Source: Domibacillus mangrovi (GTDB taxonomy: Bacteria; Bacillota; Bacilli; Bacillales; Domibacillaceae). Taken from it: 64,000 bases of DNA. Below, one piece after another: positions 26,991-38,027 of the stretch (its first letter is position 1; every line of letters begins with the position of its first letter). Where the stretch lies: positions 478,012 to 542,011 of the forward strand of contig NZ_MRWQ01000001.1 of assembly GCF_001906925.1 (NCBI RefSeq), written 5' to 3'. Both the position numbers and the translations under genes were made by a program. The notes beneath the pieces are model-generated. The model was not told the origin of the DNA. It saw nothing but the letters and a program-made list of their open reading frames with translations, and searched no databases.

Positions 26991-28019
26991 ATGCGATTCA
27001 TTCACCATTTCATCGTGTTATTAGCTATTGGACTAGCCTTTTATTGGTTCATGCCTGTTTTAAAACCATTTATTATAGGGGCATTTTTTGCCGCTGCCGC
27101 TCAAAAACCGGCCCACTTCCTTCAAACAAAAGGCAGGTTTCCACCTTCATTATCCATTGTTTCAGCATTAATTTTTGTCGCTTTTCTTTTTGGAACCGCA
27201 TGTTCCATCGTTCTGCTTATCGCTGCTCGAACAGTCTCTCATCTTGTCGTTGTTATTCCAAGCTATATGGAGATTGCCGCTTTTCACATTGAACATGGAA
27301 TCGATATCATTTCCGCCCGCCTGTCAAATACACAAGAAGAAACCATCATCCAGCTTATTCAAACATTGAATGGGTCTATATTAAAAATAACCGGTGATTA
27401 TGCAGAAACATGGATTCTCTCTGGTACTTCCTTTATGCTAAGCATTCCCGGCGCCGCCACCGAAATCATTGTCGCAGCCCTTTCTGCTTTTTTCATCGCA
27501 AAAGATGGGGGCCATATGATAAAGAGGCTGCCGGTTTCCGTACACGAGCGTCTTCTGTTTACGTTTACAGATTTTTCATCCTCTTTCCGTTCATTTATAA
27601 AAGCACAATGCATCCTGTTTTCGGCAACGTTTATGACAGCAGCATTCGGTTTGCTTCTTCTCCGAGCCCCACACGTAGTCGAAGTTGCTTTTTTAGCTGC
27701 GGTAGCCGAATTTATTCCAATTATCGGATCTAGTCTTATTTTTTTACCATGGATCGCGTTTTTTCTCTTAATCGGCCAACCTGTTTCTGCCACTTTATTA
27801 GCCGTTCTCTACACCGTACTGATGATTATGCGTCAACTGCTAGAACCAAAGCTCGTATCAGGCGCTGTCGGTCTTCATCCGCTTGCCGTTTTATTTTCTA
27901 TCTTTGCCGGACTCTCTTTTTTGGGCGCAGCGGGCATGGCAGCTGGACCCTTTTTACTTTTAGCTATTTTGTCCGTTCACCGCTCCGGCTTATTGCAGAT
28001 GCTTTTTACAAAACGTTAG
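26991..28019 (+). CDS. ytvI: AI-2E/PerM-family membrane protein (YtvI-like)
   Basis: 342 residues with about seven to eight predicted membrane helices and the family's C-terminal signature region ([43 protein letters not shown]). Members are linked to signal export or Na+/H+ exchange, but no substrate can be assigned here. ATG behind AAGAAGGGGGGG. The 3' end overlaps the convergent pyk gene by 14 bases. Confidence 0.82.
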   Translation: MRFIHHFIVLLAIGLAFYWFMPVLKPFIIGAFFAAAAQKPAHFLQTKGRFPPSLSIVSALIFVAFLFGTACSIVLLIAARTVSHLVVVIPSYMEIAAFHIEHGIDIISARLSNTQEETIIQLIQTLNGSILKITGDYAETWILSGTSFMLSIPGAATEIIVAALSAFFIAKDGGHMIKRLPVSVHERLLFTFTDFSSSFRSFIKAQCILFSATFMTAAFGLLLLRAPHVVEVAFLAAVAEFIPIIGSSLIFLPWIAFFLLIGQPVSATLLAVLYTVLMIMRQLLEPKLVSGAVGLHPLAVLFSIFAGLSFLGAAGMAAGPFLLLAILSVHRSGLLQMLFTKR

Positions 28020-29775
28020 CATGGCCGTTATATATAATACCGCGTGCTGCGTCAACCGTAATTTCCTGACCGTCTTCAAGCTTTGTAAGCGCATCTTTCA
28101 AATCAATAATGACCGGAATGCCTAGACTGATTCCAACAACTGCTGCATGGCTTGTCAAACCGCCTTCTTCCGTAATGATCGCTGAACATTTTTCAATAGC
28201 AGGCATCATATCACGGTCTGTTCCGTACGTGACAAGAATATCGCCCTGCTCTACTTTTTGCATTGCTTCTGCGGCTGTTTTTGCCTTTACAACCTTCCCA
28301 TAAGCGGAATGGCGGCCAATCCCTTGTGCTTTCACTAAAATATCACCGACGATGTGAATTTTCATTAAGTTCGTTGTACCTGATTCACCAACTGGGACAC
28401 CTGCTGTAATGACAACGAGATCACTGCGGCTGATTAATCGCTCTTCTAGACAGCGTGCAACGGCCATTTCAAGCATTTCATCTGTTGATTTCACTTTATT
28501 AGGACTAAGTACAGGGAATACACCCCAAGCAAGTGATAATCGTCTAGATATACGTTCGCTTTCTGTAACCGCAATAACAGATGCTTTTGCACGATAACGT
28601 GAAATCATTCGTGCTGTATGGCCGCTTTCTGTCGGTGCGATAATGGCACGAACTTCGAGTGCTTCCGCTATTTTCGCAACAGATTGACCAATTGCATCTG
28701 TTACCGTTAAACGGCCTGTATTGTTGCGTCGGCGCGCCGGTATGTCTTTTTTCATTGGAAGTTCTTCTTCTGCACGTATCGCAATGTTCTGCATCGTTTG
28801 AACAGCCTCGAGTGGATAATTACCTGCTGCTGTTTCACCAGAAAGCATAATCGCATCCGTTCCATCGAAAATAGCATTGGCAACGTCACTTGCTTCCGCA
28901 CGTGTCGGACGAGGGTTTCGCTGCATTGAATCAAGCATTTGAGTCGCTGTAATAACTGGTTTCCCTAGCATATTACACTTTTTGATCAGCTTTTTTTGAA
29001 CAATTGGCACTTCCTCAGCCGGAATTTCCACACCGAGATCTCCACGAGCAACCATCAATCCTTCTGATATTTCTAAAATACTATCAATGTTGTCGACGCC
29101 TTCCTGGTTTTCAATCTTCGGAATAATTTGAATATGCGTCGCATTATGTTTTTCAAGAAGCTGGCGAATATCAAGAACGTCTGATGCACGGCGCACGAAC
29201 GATGCTGCAATAAAATCAACATCTTGTTCAACACCAAAAAGGATGTCTGCTGCATCTTTTTCCGTAATACCTGGCAGTTTAACAGATACACCTGGTACAT
29301 TTACGCCTTTTTTATTTTTCAATGTGCCGCTGTTTAATACACGGACTTCAATTTCGCCTTTTTCATGGTTAATACTTGTTACTGAAAGACCAATTAGTCC
29401 ATCATCAAGCAAAATGCTTGAACCTGGTTCTACGTCATCAATAAGCCCTGGATACGTAATTGAAAATCTTTCCGGAGTGCCTGTCACTTCTGTCATCGAA
29501 ATAACGGCGTTTGTACCACTGATCATTTCAATCGAACCATTTTCCATATTATGTGTGCGTATTTCCGGACCTTTTGTATCAAGTAATATTCCAATTGATT
29601 TTCCTGTGTTTTTTGCTGCTTGGCGGATATTTTGGATGCGGGCTGCATGTTCTTCATGGCTGCCATGTGAAAAATTCAAACGGGCAACATTCATACCGGC
29701 TTCCATTAATGATTGCAATATTTCAAGACTTTCACTTGCCGGTCCGATCGTACAAACAATTTTCGTTTTCTGCAT
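28006..29775 (-). CDS. pyk: Pyruvate kinase
   Basis: 589 residues, which is longer than the approximately 470-residue enterobacterial type because of the extra C-terminal swivelling domain (about 475-589, with [21 protein letters not shown]) found in Bacillus-type enzymes. The catalytic part shows [38 protein letters not shown] (active-site Lys region) and [14 protein letters not shown]. The start at the ATG 29775 follows AGGAGGAA. The gene is downstream of pfkA with a 23-base gap, forming a glycolytic operon. Confidence 0.96.
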   Translation of the reverse strand: MQKTKIVCTIGPASESLEILQSLMEAGMNVARLNFSHGSHEEHAARIQNIRQAAKNTGKSIGILLDTKGPEIRTHNMENGSIEMISGTNAVISMTEVTGTPERFSITYPGLIDDVEPGSSILLDDGLIGLSVTSINHEKGEIEVRVLNSGTLKNKKGVNVPGVSVKLPGITEKDAADILFGVEQDVDFIAASFVRRASDVLDIRQLLEKHNATHIQIIPKIENQEGVDNIDSILEISEGLMVARGDLGVEIPAEEVPIVQKKLIKKCNMLGKPVITATQMLDSMQRNPRPTRAEASDVANAIFDGTDAIMLSGETAAGNYPLEAVQTMQNIAIRAEEELPMKKDIPARRRNNTGRLTVTDAIGQSVAKIAEALEVRAIIAPTESGHTARMISRYRAKASVIAVTESERISRRLSLAWGVFPVLSPNKVKSTDEMLEMAVARCLEERLISRSDLVVITAGVPVGESGTTNLMKIHIVGDILVKAQGIGRHSAYGKVVKAKTAAEAMQKVEQGDILVTYGTDRDMMPAIEKCSAIITEEGGLTSHAAVVGISLGIPVIIDLKDALTKLEDGQEITVDAARGIIYNGHANVL

Positions 29776-29798
29776 GGATAGTTCCTCCTGTTTTTTCA

Positions 29799-30776
<978 letters not shown>

Positions 30777-30823
30777 TCATTATTGTCTATCAGTCACAAC
30801 TCTCTTATGTACACCTTCTTTTA

Positions 30824-30851
30824 AGATAACAGAACGTTTTACGCTTCACAA
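30824..30851 (-). promoter_or_regulatory. Promoter of pfkA-pyk
   Basis: Minus-strand TTGTGA (30846-30851), 16 bases, TTATCT (30824-30829), with start near 30817. The spacing is short and the -10 imperfect, which suits an activated promoter. Confidence 0.55.
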
Positions 30852-30864
30852 TCTTTAGTAGAAA

Positions 30865-30878
30865 AGTAAGCGTTCACA
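30865..30878 (-). promoter_or_regulatory. cre-like CcpA site upstream of the pfkA promoter
   Basis: Minus-strand TGTGAACGCTTACT fits the cre consensus TGWNANCGNTNWCA at 13 of 14 positions. Its centre is about 54 bases upstream of the inferred start. This is the position of activating cre sites at ackA and pta in B. subtilis. Confidence 0.5.
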
Positions 30879-30912
30879 ATGAAAAAAAGTCAAATATTGG
30901 GACGTTTTAAGA

Positions 30913-30949
30913 CCCAAAAAAAACAACCCGAAAAGGTTATCCTTTTGGG
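30913..30949 (-). terminator. Terminator of the ytsJ-accDA operon
   Basis: CCCGAAAAGG/CCTTTTGGG stem with an eight-T tail on the minus strand. The accA stop codon lies in the proximal arm. Confidence 0.85.
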
Positions 30950-31908
30950 CCGGTTTTTTCTTCAGCATAGCCGCCAATCTGCTTATACTTTTCATATCGC
31001 TGTTCGATAAGCGTATCTGAATCAATTATCTGCAACGATTGAAGCGCCGGCTTTAACACGTCATCAATCAATAAGGCCTGACCTAATGCATCTCGATGTG
31101 CACCCCCGCGCACTTCAGGAATAATTTTATCGATAATACCAAGTGAGTGCAAATCTAGTGCAGTAATTTTCATTGTTTCCGCAGCTCGTTTTGCAAGTGA
31201 TGCATCTTTCCACAATAGAGCTGCTGCGCCTTCCGGTGAAATCACGGAATAAGTGGAGTTTTCAAGCATAAACAAACGGTCTCCGACGCCAAGCGCAAGT
31301 GCCCCGCCGCTTCCACCTTCACCAATAACAATACAGATAATTGGAACGTGGAGACCGGCCATTTCAAAAATATTACGGGCAATAGCTTCGCTCTGTCCAC
31401 GTTCTTCTGCTGCTTTACCAGGATACGCTCCTTTTGTATCGATTAAACAAATAATCGGACGTTTAAATTTCTCCGCCTGCTTCATCAAGCGCAAAGCTTT
31501 TCGATACCCTTCCGGGTGCGGCATGCCAAATGTACGTTTAATATTTTCCTTCGTATCACGCCCACGCTGATGACCAATCACTGTCACAGGAGTGCCATGG
31601 TATTTGGCGACACCTGCGACAATCGCTGCGTCATCCCCGTACGTCCGATCACCATGTAGTTCAAAAAAATCTTCAAATAAGTGTGATATGTAATCAAGTG
31701 TTGTCGGACGATTTGGATGACGTGCCATTTGGACTCGATCCCAAGGTGTCATACTGTTATAAATATCATCTTCCAGCTTTTTTAACCTGAGCTCAAGCTT
31801 GGCAATTTCATCTGACAAATCAACGTCAGTCGTGGATGTAAAGTTTTTAAGTTCTGCAATCCTTTCTTGCAGATCACGGACCGGTTTTTCAAATTCAAGT
31901 CCCGTCAT
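30937..31908 (-). CDS. accA: Acetyl-CoA carboxylase carboxyltransferase subunit alpha
   Basis: 323 residues. With AccD it transfers the carboxyl group from biotin-BCCP to acetyl-CoA, making malonyl-CoA for fatty acid synthesis. N-terminal helical region, then the crotonase-like core with [53 protein letters not shown] and [16 protein letters not shown]. The ATG overlaps the accD stop codon as ATGA, giving matched subunit synthesis. Confidence 0.96.
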   Translation of the reverse strand: MTGLEFEKPVRDLQERIAELKNFTSTTDVDLSDEIAKLELRLKKLEDDIYNSMTPWDRVQMARHPNRPTTLDYISHLFEDFFELHGDRTYGDDAAIVAGVAKYHGTPVTVIGHQRGRDTKENIKRTFGMPHPEGYRKALRLMKQAEKFKRPIICLIDTKGAYPGKAAEERGQSEAIARNIFEMAGLHVPIICIVIGEGGSGGALALGVGDRLFMLENSTYSVISPEGAAALLWKDASLAKRAAETMKITALDLHSLGIIDKIIPEVRGGAHRDALGQALLIDDVLKPALQSLQIIDSDTLIEQRYEKYKQIGGYAEEKTGPKG

Positions 31909-32780
31909 TTTTTATCACCGCCTGGTTGATGAATGTCTAGTAAAAAGGATAACTTTTCTTTCATGTCACTGCGATGAAGAACCGCATCTAGTTGTCCACA
32001 GTTCAATAAAAATTCAGCTGTCTGGAAGTCTTCCGGCAGCTTTTCCCGAATCGTCTGTTCGATGATACGGCGGCCAGCAAAGCCAATTAATGCACCTGGT
32101 TCTGCAAAGTTATAATCACCTAGTGATGCAAAGCTTGCAGACACACCACCTGTTGTTGGATGAGTCATAACAGATATAATAAGTCCTCCGCAGTCACTGA
32201 GCCGTTTTAATGCTGCACCGGTCTTTACCATTTGCATCAAGGACAAAACGCCTTCCTGCATACGTGCACCTCCTGAAGCTGTAAAAATAATAAATGGAAT
32301 ATGAAGACGAATGGCTTCTTCAACAGCGCGGGCAATTTTCTCACCGACAACTGAACCCATGCTTCCCATTCTGAATGACGCATCCATGATGGCAAATGCT
32401 GCTTCATGTCCATCAATCGAACCAATGCCGGTTACAATCGCTTCAGTCATACCCGTTTTTTTCTGGTCAGCTGCTATTTTTTCATCATAGTTTGGAAAAT
32501 TAAGCGGATTGGCTGTTGAAAGTTCCGCATCTAGTTCACGGAATGATCCTTCATCGAGAAGTGATTCAATACGCTCATACGCCGTCATTTGATAATGATA
32601 GCCACAGCCAAGACAAACTTGATGATTTTTCTTCAATTCTTTTTTATACATAATTTTTTTACATTTTGGGCATTTTTGCATAATGCCTTCAGGAACGTCC
32701 TGTTTAGCCGCCTCTGATGGAATTGTTGCATACTTTTTCTTTTTCGGTTTTTGTTTTGTAAACATATCTTTTATTGCCAC
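31905..32780 (-). CDS. accD: Acetyl-CoA carboxylase carboxyltransferase subunit beta
   Basis: 291 residues. The N-terminal four-cysteine zinc ribbon C-x2-C...C-x2-C ([15 protein letters not shown]...[12 protein letters not shown], about 37-62) is followed by the crotonase-like carboxyltransferase core, with [24 protein letters not shown] and [18 protein letters not shown]. It is the partner of AccA. It lies 22 bases after the FadR-type regulator gene in the same operon. Confidence 0.96.
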   Translation of the reverse strand: MAIKDMFTKQKPKKKKYATIPSEAAKQDVPEGIMQKCPKCKKIMYKKELKKNHQVCLGCGYHYQMTAYERIESLLDEGSFRELDAELSTANPLNFPNYDEKIAADQKKTGMTEAIVTGIGSIDGHEAAFAIMDASFRMGSMGSVVGEKIARAVEEAIRLHIPFIIFTASGGARMQEGVLSLMQMVKTGAALKRLSDCGGLIISVMTHPTTGGVSASFASLGDYNFAEPGALIGFAGRRIIEQTIREKLPEDFQTAEFLLNCGQLDAVLHRSDMKEKLSFLLDIHQPGGDKK

Positions 32781-32802
32781 TGTCCCACCCCTTTAATAAT
32801 CC

Positions 32803-33342
32803 TTATGAGTGATTAATGTGTCTGATTCCTGATAAAAGCTCAGTTAAACGTTCATCTGCTTGTCCACCGCTATCACCGGCATAGTCAGAAATGATTATCC
32901 ACATTTTTTTCAGCAGGCTATTGCCCGAAGCATCCATCAGCTCATGAAATGCCGTCTCTGTATAGTTAATTGAATGTTGATTAAAATCAGGCTGCACGGC
33001 CAATAGGGCGAGACAGCCCATTTCTAAAATGGTTTTTATATCATGAACGTGTTCTTTTTTCTGATCATCATTAAAAATAAACGTACCGATTAACGGCACG
33101 AGTTGATGGTCTTTAAAATCACGAAGGTATGTTCCTTCCCCTCTTCTCGTTTCAATCATGCCGAGAAGTTCAAGTGCACGCAATGCTTCGCGAACAGAAG
33201 AGCGGCCAATAGATAGCCGCTCTGATAGTTCACGCTCGGATGGAAGTTTATCTCCTGAACCGATCCGATCCGCTTTAATCATCTCTCGTATGTGTGAAAT
33301 AGCTGCCACAAACTTAGATGGCGGACGCTTTGATTCCATCAT
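32803..33342 (-). CDS. GntR/FadR-subfamily transcriptional regulator
   Basis: 179 residues. The winged-helix DNA-binding domain (about 8-78) carries the GntR signature KLPSERELSERLSIGRSSVREALRALELLGMIETRRGEGTYL. The remaining about 100 residues form a shortened effector domain compared with a typical FCD domain (usual total 220-250 residues). The histidines expected for metal binding are few (H97, H99 and H124 region), so the ligand is unclear. The ATG immediately follows the ytsJ stop codon, and its ribosome-binding site lies in ytsJ. It probably controls this malic enzyme-acetyl-CoA carboxylase operon through the palindrome at 34611. Confidence 0.85.
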   Translation of the reverse strand: MMESKRPPSKFVAAISHIREMIKADRIGSGDKLPSERELSERLSIGRSSVREALRALELLGMIETRRGEGTYLRDFKDHQLVPLIGTFIFNDDQKKEHVHDIKTILEMGCLALLAVQPDFNQHSINYTETAFHELMDASGNSLLKKMWIIISDYAGDSGGQADERLTELLSGIRHINHS

Positions 33343-34581
33343 TTATTCACCTTTGCCAATTAACGATAATTGAAGCGTTTTTTCACGAACTTCTTCTGGG
33401 TCCACTTTCAATCGGGCAACCCCAGTCTCCATTGCGGCCTTTGCCACTGCTGCTGCAACAGCTGGTGCCACGCGTGCATCGAACGGACTTGGAATAACAT
33501 AATCTGAATGAAGTTCATGTTCTTCAATGAGTCCTGCGATCGCTTCGACAGCCGCCTGCTTCATCTTTTCATTAATATGCGTTGCGCGTGCATCCAGTGC
33601 ACCTCGGAAAATACCTGGAAATGCAAGTACATTATTGACTTGGTTTGGAAAATCTGAACGGCCTGTTCCGATTACTTTTGCACCAGCCTTTTTTGCTTCT
33701 TCCGGCATAATTTCCGGCGTCGGATTTGCCATGGCAAAAATAATTGGTTCTTTGTTCATCGTTTGAATCATTTCTTTCGTAAGCGCACCAGCAACCGATA
33801 CCCCGATAAAAACATCTGCATCTTGAATAACATCCGCAAGACTGCCTGCTTGCTTCTCACGGTTTGTGAATTTTGCAACTTCTTCTTTGACAGAATTCAT
33901 TCCTTCTGGACGACCTTCATAGATTGCTCCACGTGAGTCACACATAATGATATTTTGCACGCCATAGCCTGTCAATAGTTTAATGATCGCAATACCTGCA
34001 GCTCCCGCGCCATTTGCAACAACTTTAATATCGGTCATTTTTCGTCCCGTTATTTTAAGCGCATTAATAAGGCCTGCCGTCGTAACAATCGCTGTACCGT
34101 GCTGATCGTCATGGAAAACAGGAATATTCGTTTCTTTTTTCAACCGCTCTTCAATAATAAAGCAGTTCGGTGCTGCAATATCTTCTAAATTGATACCGCC
34201 AAATGTTGGCTCCATCAATTTGACTGTCTCAATAATTTTGTCAGTATCTGTCGTATCTAAACAGATTGGAAATGCATCTACCCCCGCGAAGCTTTTAAAT
34301 AAAACAGCTTTCCCTTCCATAACCGGCAAAGATGCTTCGGGACCAATATTGCCTAGCCCAAGTACAGCAGTACCATCGGAAACAACCGCTACCATGTTAC
34401 CTTTCATCGTATAATCATACACGGTTTCTGGTTTTTCATAAATTTCTTTACATGGTTCTGCCACACCTGGTGAGTATGCTAGACTCAAATCATGCGCATT
34501 TTTCACTGGCGTTTTAATACCTGTGGACAGTTTCCCCTGGTTCTCTCTGTGCATATGCAGAGCATCTTCGCGATTGGACAT
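33343..34581 (-). CDS. ytsJ: NADP-type malic enzyme
   Basis: 412 residues, similar to B. subtilis YtsJ, which oxidatively decarboxylates malate to pyruvate with NADP as the main cofactor. Visible motifs: SLAYSPGVAEPC, YTMKGNMVAVVSDGTAVLGLGNIGP, metal site LEDIAAPNCFIIEERL with VFHDDQHGTAI, and Rossmann KVVANGAGAAGIAI. Coupling it to accDA and a regulator would supply NADPH and acetyl units for fatty acid synthesis together. Confidence 0.93.
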   Translation of the reverse strand: MSNREDALHMHRENQGKLSTGIKTPVKNAHDLSLAYSPGVAEPCKEIYEKPETVYDYTMKGNMVAVVSDGTAVLGLGNIGPEASLPVMEGKAVLFKSFAGVDAFPICLDTTDTDKIIETVKLMEPTFGGINLEDIAAPNCFIIEERLKKETNIPVFHDDQHGTAIVTTAGLINALKITGRKMTDIKVVANGAGAAGIAIIKLLTGYGVQNIIMCDSRGAIYEGRPEGMNSVKEEVAKFTNREKQAGSLADVIQDADVFIGVSVAGALTKEMIQTMNKEPIIFAMANPTPEIMPEEAKKAGAKVIGTGRSDFPNQVNNVLAFPGIFRGALDARATHINEKMKQAAVEAIAGLIEEHELHSDYVIPSPFDARVAPAVAAAVAKAAMETGVARLKVDPEEVREKTLQLSLIGKGE

Positions 34582-34610
34582 TTTCTCATCTCTCCCGTAT
34601 ATTCATTGAA

Positions 34611-34623
34611 GTGGTCAGACCAC
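34611..34623. promoter_or_regulatory. FadR/GntR-type operator in the ytsJ leader
   Basis: Perfect 13-bp palindrome GTGGTC-A-GACCAC, matching the TGGTNNNACCA pattern of FadR/PdhR-type GntR regulators. It lies about 10-20 bases downstream of the inferred transcription start of the operon that itself encodes such a regulator. Confidence 0.6.
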
Positions 34624-34638
34624 ACGATTTACTATAAC

Positions 34639-34667
34639 ACTTTATACGATTATCGTATAATTGTAAA
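34639..34667 (-). promoter_or_regulatory. Promoter of ytsJ operon with a palindrome in its spacer
   Basis: Minus-strand TTTACA (34662-34667), 17 bases, TAAAGT (34639-34644). The spacer and flanks hold a perfect 19-bp palindrome TTATACGAT-T-ATCGTATAA (34642-34660), placed where a repressor would block polymerase. The regulator of this second site is unknown. Confidence 0.5.
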
Positions 34668-34677
34668 GTGCTTATCC

Positions 34678-37600
34678 CTACTTCAACACGACATTTTCTG
34701 TCCCACATTCTTTGCTCAATGCATGCACAAGATTTTCTCCTGGTGAAACGAAATATTTTTTGCCAAGCCGTACTGTTTCTTTCGTTCGTTCATAATGAAT
34801 AACAACAGACGTACGCCCGGGAGAATCGAGCAATAATTCATACACACGCTCCGCCAGTTGATCGGTTCCAGGCCCTTCCGGCACTTTAATATACAGTGTA
34901 AGTCTTTCTTCAAGCACTTGATTCAAACCTTCGTTCAGCGGCTGAATCATTTGGACAACAAGCTGCACCGCATGATTACGCTCTTCTGCTGAACCAGTGA
35001 TGAACACGGCAGCCCCTTTTTCAATCGTCGTCGCGTATTTCCGGTATACTTCTGGAAATAGAACCGCATCCCTCTCTCCTGTCTCATCCATTACGTTTAT
35101 AAAGGCCATTTTATCGCCATTTTTCGTCCGAATTTCACGAATGGCACCGATCAATCCACCCGCTTGAACGTGGCGGCTTATTGAAAGGGATATAAGCGGA
35201 ACTGCACCAGCCGCTGTTAATGATGGCCGGCTTCTTGCAATCGGATGATCAGAAATATAGACGCCAAGCACGTCTTTCTCTTTTTCAAGTTTAACGTCCA
35301 CTGGCATTTCGTCTGCCTCCGTGTATTTTGGTTTAAACGAGAGTCCCAGTCCTTCAAACAAGCTCCCTTCATCTGGATTTAACAGCGCCGCATGTTCAAG
35401 CGCTGCATCCATGCTCGCAAGCAAAACGGCCCGATCTTTCCCAAACTCATCCATTGCACCCGAGACAATAAGCGATGTGATGACATTCCGGTTGATGATC
35501 TGGAGCGGAACGCGCAGACAAAAGTCGAATAAGTCTTTAAACGGCTCGTTTCGTCTTGCATCAATAATGGCTTTTGCGGCAGACTGACCGATCCCTTTCA
35601 GCGGAATAAGTCCAAACCGGATCCCTTCTTTCGCCGTTTGAAATGAATAACCGCTTTTATTAACAGACGGTGCGAGAAACGGAATCAAATATTCAGCTGC
35701 TTCCGCCATATATTGTCGAAACTTATCTTCATTGCCAACAGAAGATTGTAAAAGCTCGGCTAGAAAATGCGCAGGATAGTGCGCTTTTAGCCAAGCAAGC
35801 CAGTAAGCTATCATACTATAGGCGACTGCATGGCTTCTATTAAATCCATAATCGGCAAAATGGACAATAAAATCATACACAGTAGATGCAATGTTTTCTC
35901 CAATGCCTTTTTGGCGTGCACCGTTAATGAAATGGCCACGCTCTTTTTCCAGCGTTTCTTTTTTCTTTTTGCTGACAGCGCGGCGAAGCATATCCGCTTC
36001 GCCGGGTGTAAAACCGGCCAATTCAACCGCGATTTGAATAACTTGCTCTTGATATACAATAATGCCATACGTCGGCTTTAAAATGGGTTCTAATACTGGA
36101 TGCATATAGTTAACCTGCTCCGCACCATAGCGCCTTTTTATATAAACAGAGATTTGACTCATCGGACCTGGCCGGTACAATGCATTGACAGCCACCATAT
36201 CTTCAAAACGGTCCGGTTTTAATTGCATAAGTGCATTTTTCATACCATCTGATTCGAATTGAAAAATACCTGCTGTTTTCCCCTTGCCAAGCAGTTCAAA
36301 GACCAATTCATCATCCAGCGGCAGCGAATTGAAATCAACTAACTTCCCTGTCGCACGTTTAATCGATGATTGAATGCGCTCGATAGTGGTTAAATTACGC
36401 AGCCCAAGCAAGTCAATTTTCAACAGCCCGATTGATTCGAGTGCATCCATCGCATATTGCGTTAAATATACACCATCATGCCCATCCATGATCGGCACCT
36501 GGTTTGTCAGCGGTTCTTCCGATATAATCATACCCGCTGCATGTGTCGATGTATGGCGCGGCAGTCCTTCTAGCAGCAAAGACGTCCTATAAATACGTTC
36601 ATGAACAGGTGACTCATTAATCCAATCTGTTAAGTCCGTATCCGAAAGCTTCGTTCCCGAAGCGGAAGGAATGAGCTTTGAAAGACGGGATAGTTCCGCT
36701 GTCTCAAATCCAAATATACGTGCTACATCCCGCATGACTGCTTTCGCTGATAATGTGCCAAACGTGACAATTTTTGCTGCATGAAGCGCACCATACTTGC
36801 CGACAATGTATCGAATCACGTCATCCCGGCGGTTGTCTGGAAAATCAATATCAATATCTGGCATCGTCACACGCTCCGGGTTTAAAAACCGTTCAAATAA
36901 AAGCCCGAACTCAATCGGATCAACCGTCGTAATCCCCAGGGCATAAGCAACAAGTGAACCCGCAGCAGAACCACGACCCGGTCCAGTTAAAATGCCTTGT
37001 TTTTTTGCGTATGACATAAAGTCATGAACAATTAAAAAGTAGTCACTAAACCTCATCTTGCTAATGACGGACAATTCATATTTAATCCGGTTCATGTACA
37101 CATCATCTCGCTGTTTTAATCCTTGGAGACATAATTTTTGTAGTCTAGAATCTGCCGTTTCTCCATTTGCCAGTGGATATGATGGGATCAGCCGCTCATC
37201 AAATGACAGTTTCACCTCACATAACCGCGCAATTTCCTCTGTGTTTTTAATCGCTTCGGGATTGTCACGGAACTTCTTTTTTATTTCATTAATTGATGCA
37301 AATGCATGAACTGGTTCTGTTATTTCGTCTTCTATTTCGAGCAGTCTATTGTCACGGATAGCCTGGAGACAGCGCGATGCAAATGCACCTGTTTTTTCTG
37401 CATATTGAACATTACCGATCGCTACAAGCGGGATCCCAAAAGCGATCGCGATCTCTCTTACTCTTTGTTCAGATGTATACCCGCGAATACCGATATAAAA
37501 GTGCTCAAACAGCTCATTGAAATAAACTGCCGCATCTTCTGTCACTTCACCGTCCATTCCTGGTAGCACCGCTATTAATCCATCTGCGTAGGCCTCCAGC

Positions 37601-37935
37601 CATTTTAATGGGAGCCCGTCTTTTGCCTTCGTTTGAATAGCACTCGATATTTTCACAAGTTGGGAAAATCCCTTTTCGTTTTTCGCGTATAAAAGGAGCG
37701 GATACGATTGACCGCTCCTAGATTTCGATTGAATAACTGCTTTCAATCCAAGTATTGGTTTAACGCCTGATGTTAAACAAGCTTTGTAAAACGGAATGAC
37801 TGCGTGAAGTGTATTGTAATCTGTCAATGCAACAGCGCTGCATCCGGATTGTTGTGCTTTTTTAACTAATGATTCAGGCATCAACGTCGATGACCGAAAG
37901 CTAAAAGCTGTTTCTGTTTCAAGATGAATAAACAC
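34678..37935 (-). CDS. dnaE: DNA polymerase III alpha subunit DnaE
   Basis: 1085 residues. Low-GC Gram-positive DnaE extends RNA primers before handing over to PolC. PHP domain (about 1-200), palm with the catalytic aspartates in PDIDIDFPD (359-367, preceded by TGPGRGSAAGSLVAY at about 317-331), tandem HhH motif (GIGQSAAKAI region) and C-terminal OB fold (about 940-1020). The start is a GTG at 37933-37935 behind AAAGGAG. No separate proofreading exonuclease domain is present, as is usual for DnaE. Confidence 0.96.
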   Translation of the reverse strand: MFIHLETETAFSFRSSTLMPESLVKKAQQSGCSAVALTDYNTLHAVIPFYKACLTSGVKPILGLKAVIQSKSRSGQSYPLLLYAKNEKGFSQLVKISSAIQTKAKDGLPLKWLEAYADGLIAVLPGMDGEVTEDAAVYFNELFEHFYIGIRGYTSEQRVREIAIAFGIPLVAIGNVQYAEKTGAFASRCLQAIRDNRLLEIEDEITEPVHAFASINEIKKKFRDNPEAIKNTEEIARLCEVKLSFDERLIPSYPLANGETADSRLQKLCLQGLKQRDDVYMNRIKYELSVISKMRFSDYFLIVHDFMSYAKKQGILTGPGRGSAAGSLVAYALGITTVDPIEFGLLFERFLNPERVTMPDIDIDFPDNRRDDVIRYIVGKYGALHAAKIVTFGTLSAKAVMRDVARIFGFETAELSRLSKLIPSASGTKLSDTDLTDWINESPVHERIYRTSLLLEGLPRHTSTHAAGMIISEEPLTNQVPIMDGHDGVYLTQYAMDALESIGLLKIDLLGLRNLTTIERIQSSIKRATGKLVDFNSLPLDDELVFELLGKGKTAGIFQFESDGMKNALMQLKPDRFEDMVAVNALYRPGPMSQISVYIKRRYGAEQVNYMHPVLEPILKPTYGIIVYQEQVIQIAVELAGFTPGEADMLRRAVSKKKKETLEKERGHFINGARQKGIGENIASTVYDFIVHFADYGFNRSHAVAYSMIAYWLAWLKAHYPAHFLAELLQSSVGNEDKFRQYMAEAAEYLIPFLAPSVNKSGYSFQTAKEGIRFGLIPLKGIGQSAAKAIIDARRNEPFKDLFDFCLRVPLQIINRNVITSLIVSGAMDEFGKDRAVLLASMDAALEHAALLNPDEGSLFEGLGLSFKPKYTEADEMPVDVKLEKEKDVLGVYISDHPIARSRPSLTAAGAVPLISLSISRHVQAGGLIGAIREIRTKNGDKMAFINVMDETGERDAVLFPEVYRKYATTIEKGAAVFITGSAEERNHAVQLVVQMIQPLNEGLNQVLEERLTLYIKVPEGPGTDQLAERVYELLLDSPGRTSVVIHYERTKETVRLGKKYFVSPGENLVHALSKECGTENVVLK

Positions 37936-37982
37936 ATTCTCCGCTCCTTTCTTTTATAGTGAATGTATGTTCTTGTTTTAGT

Positions 37983-38010
37983 AAAAAAAGAAGGAGAAAA
38001 AATTCTCCTT
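37983..38010 (-). terminator. Terminator of nrnA
   Basis: Perfect stem AAGGAGAA/TTCTCCTT followed by CTTTTTTT on the minus strand, between nrnA and dnaE. Confidence 0.82.
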
Positions 38011-38027
38011 ATTGAATGAAGTTTCAT

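Noticed and set aside
27398..27793. 131-codon frame opposite ytvI
   Set aside because: Antisense shadow of a membrane protein gene with no start signals.
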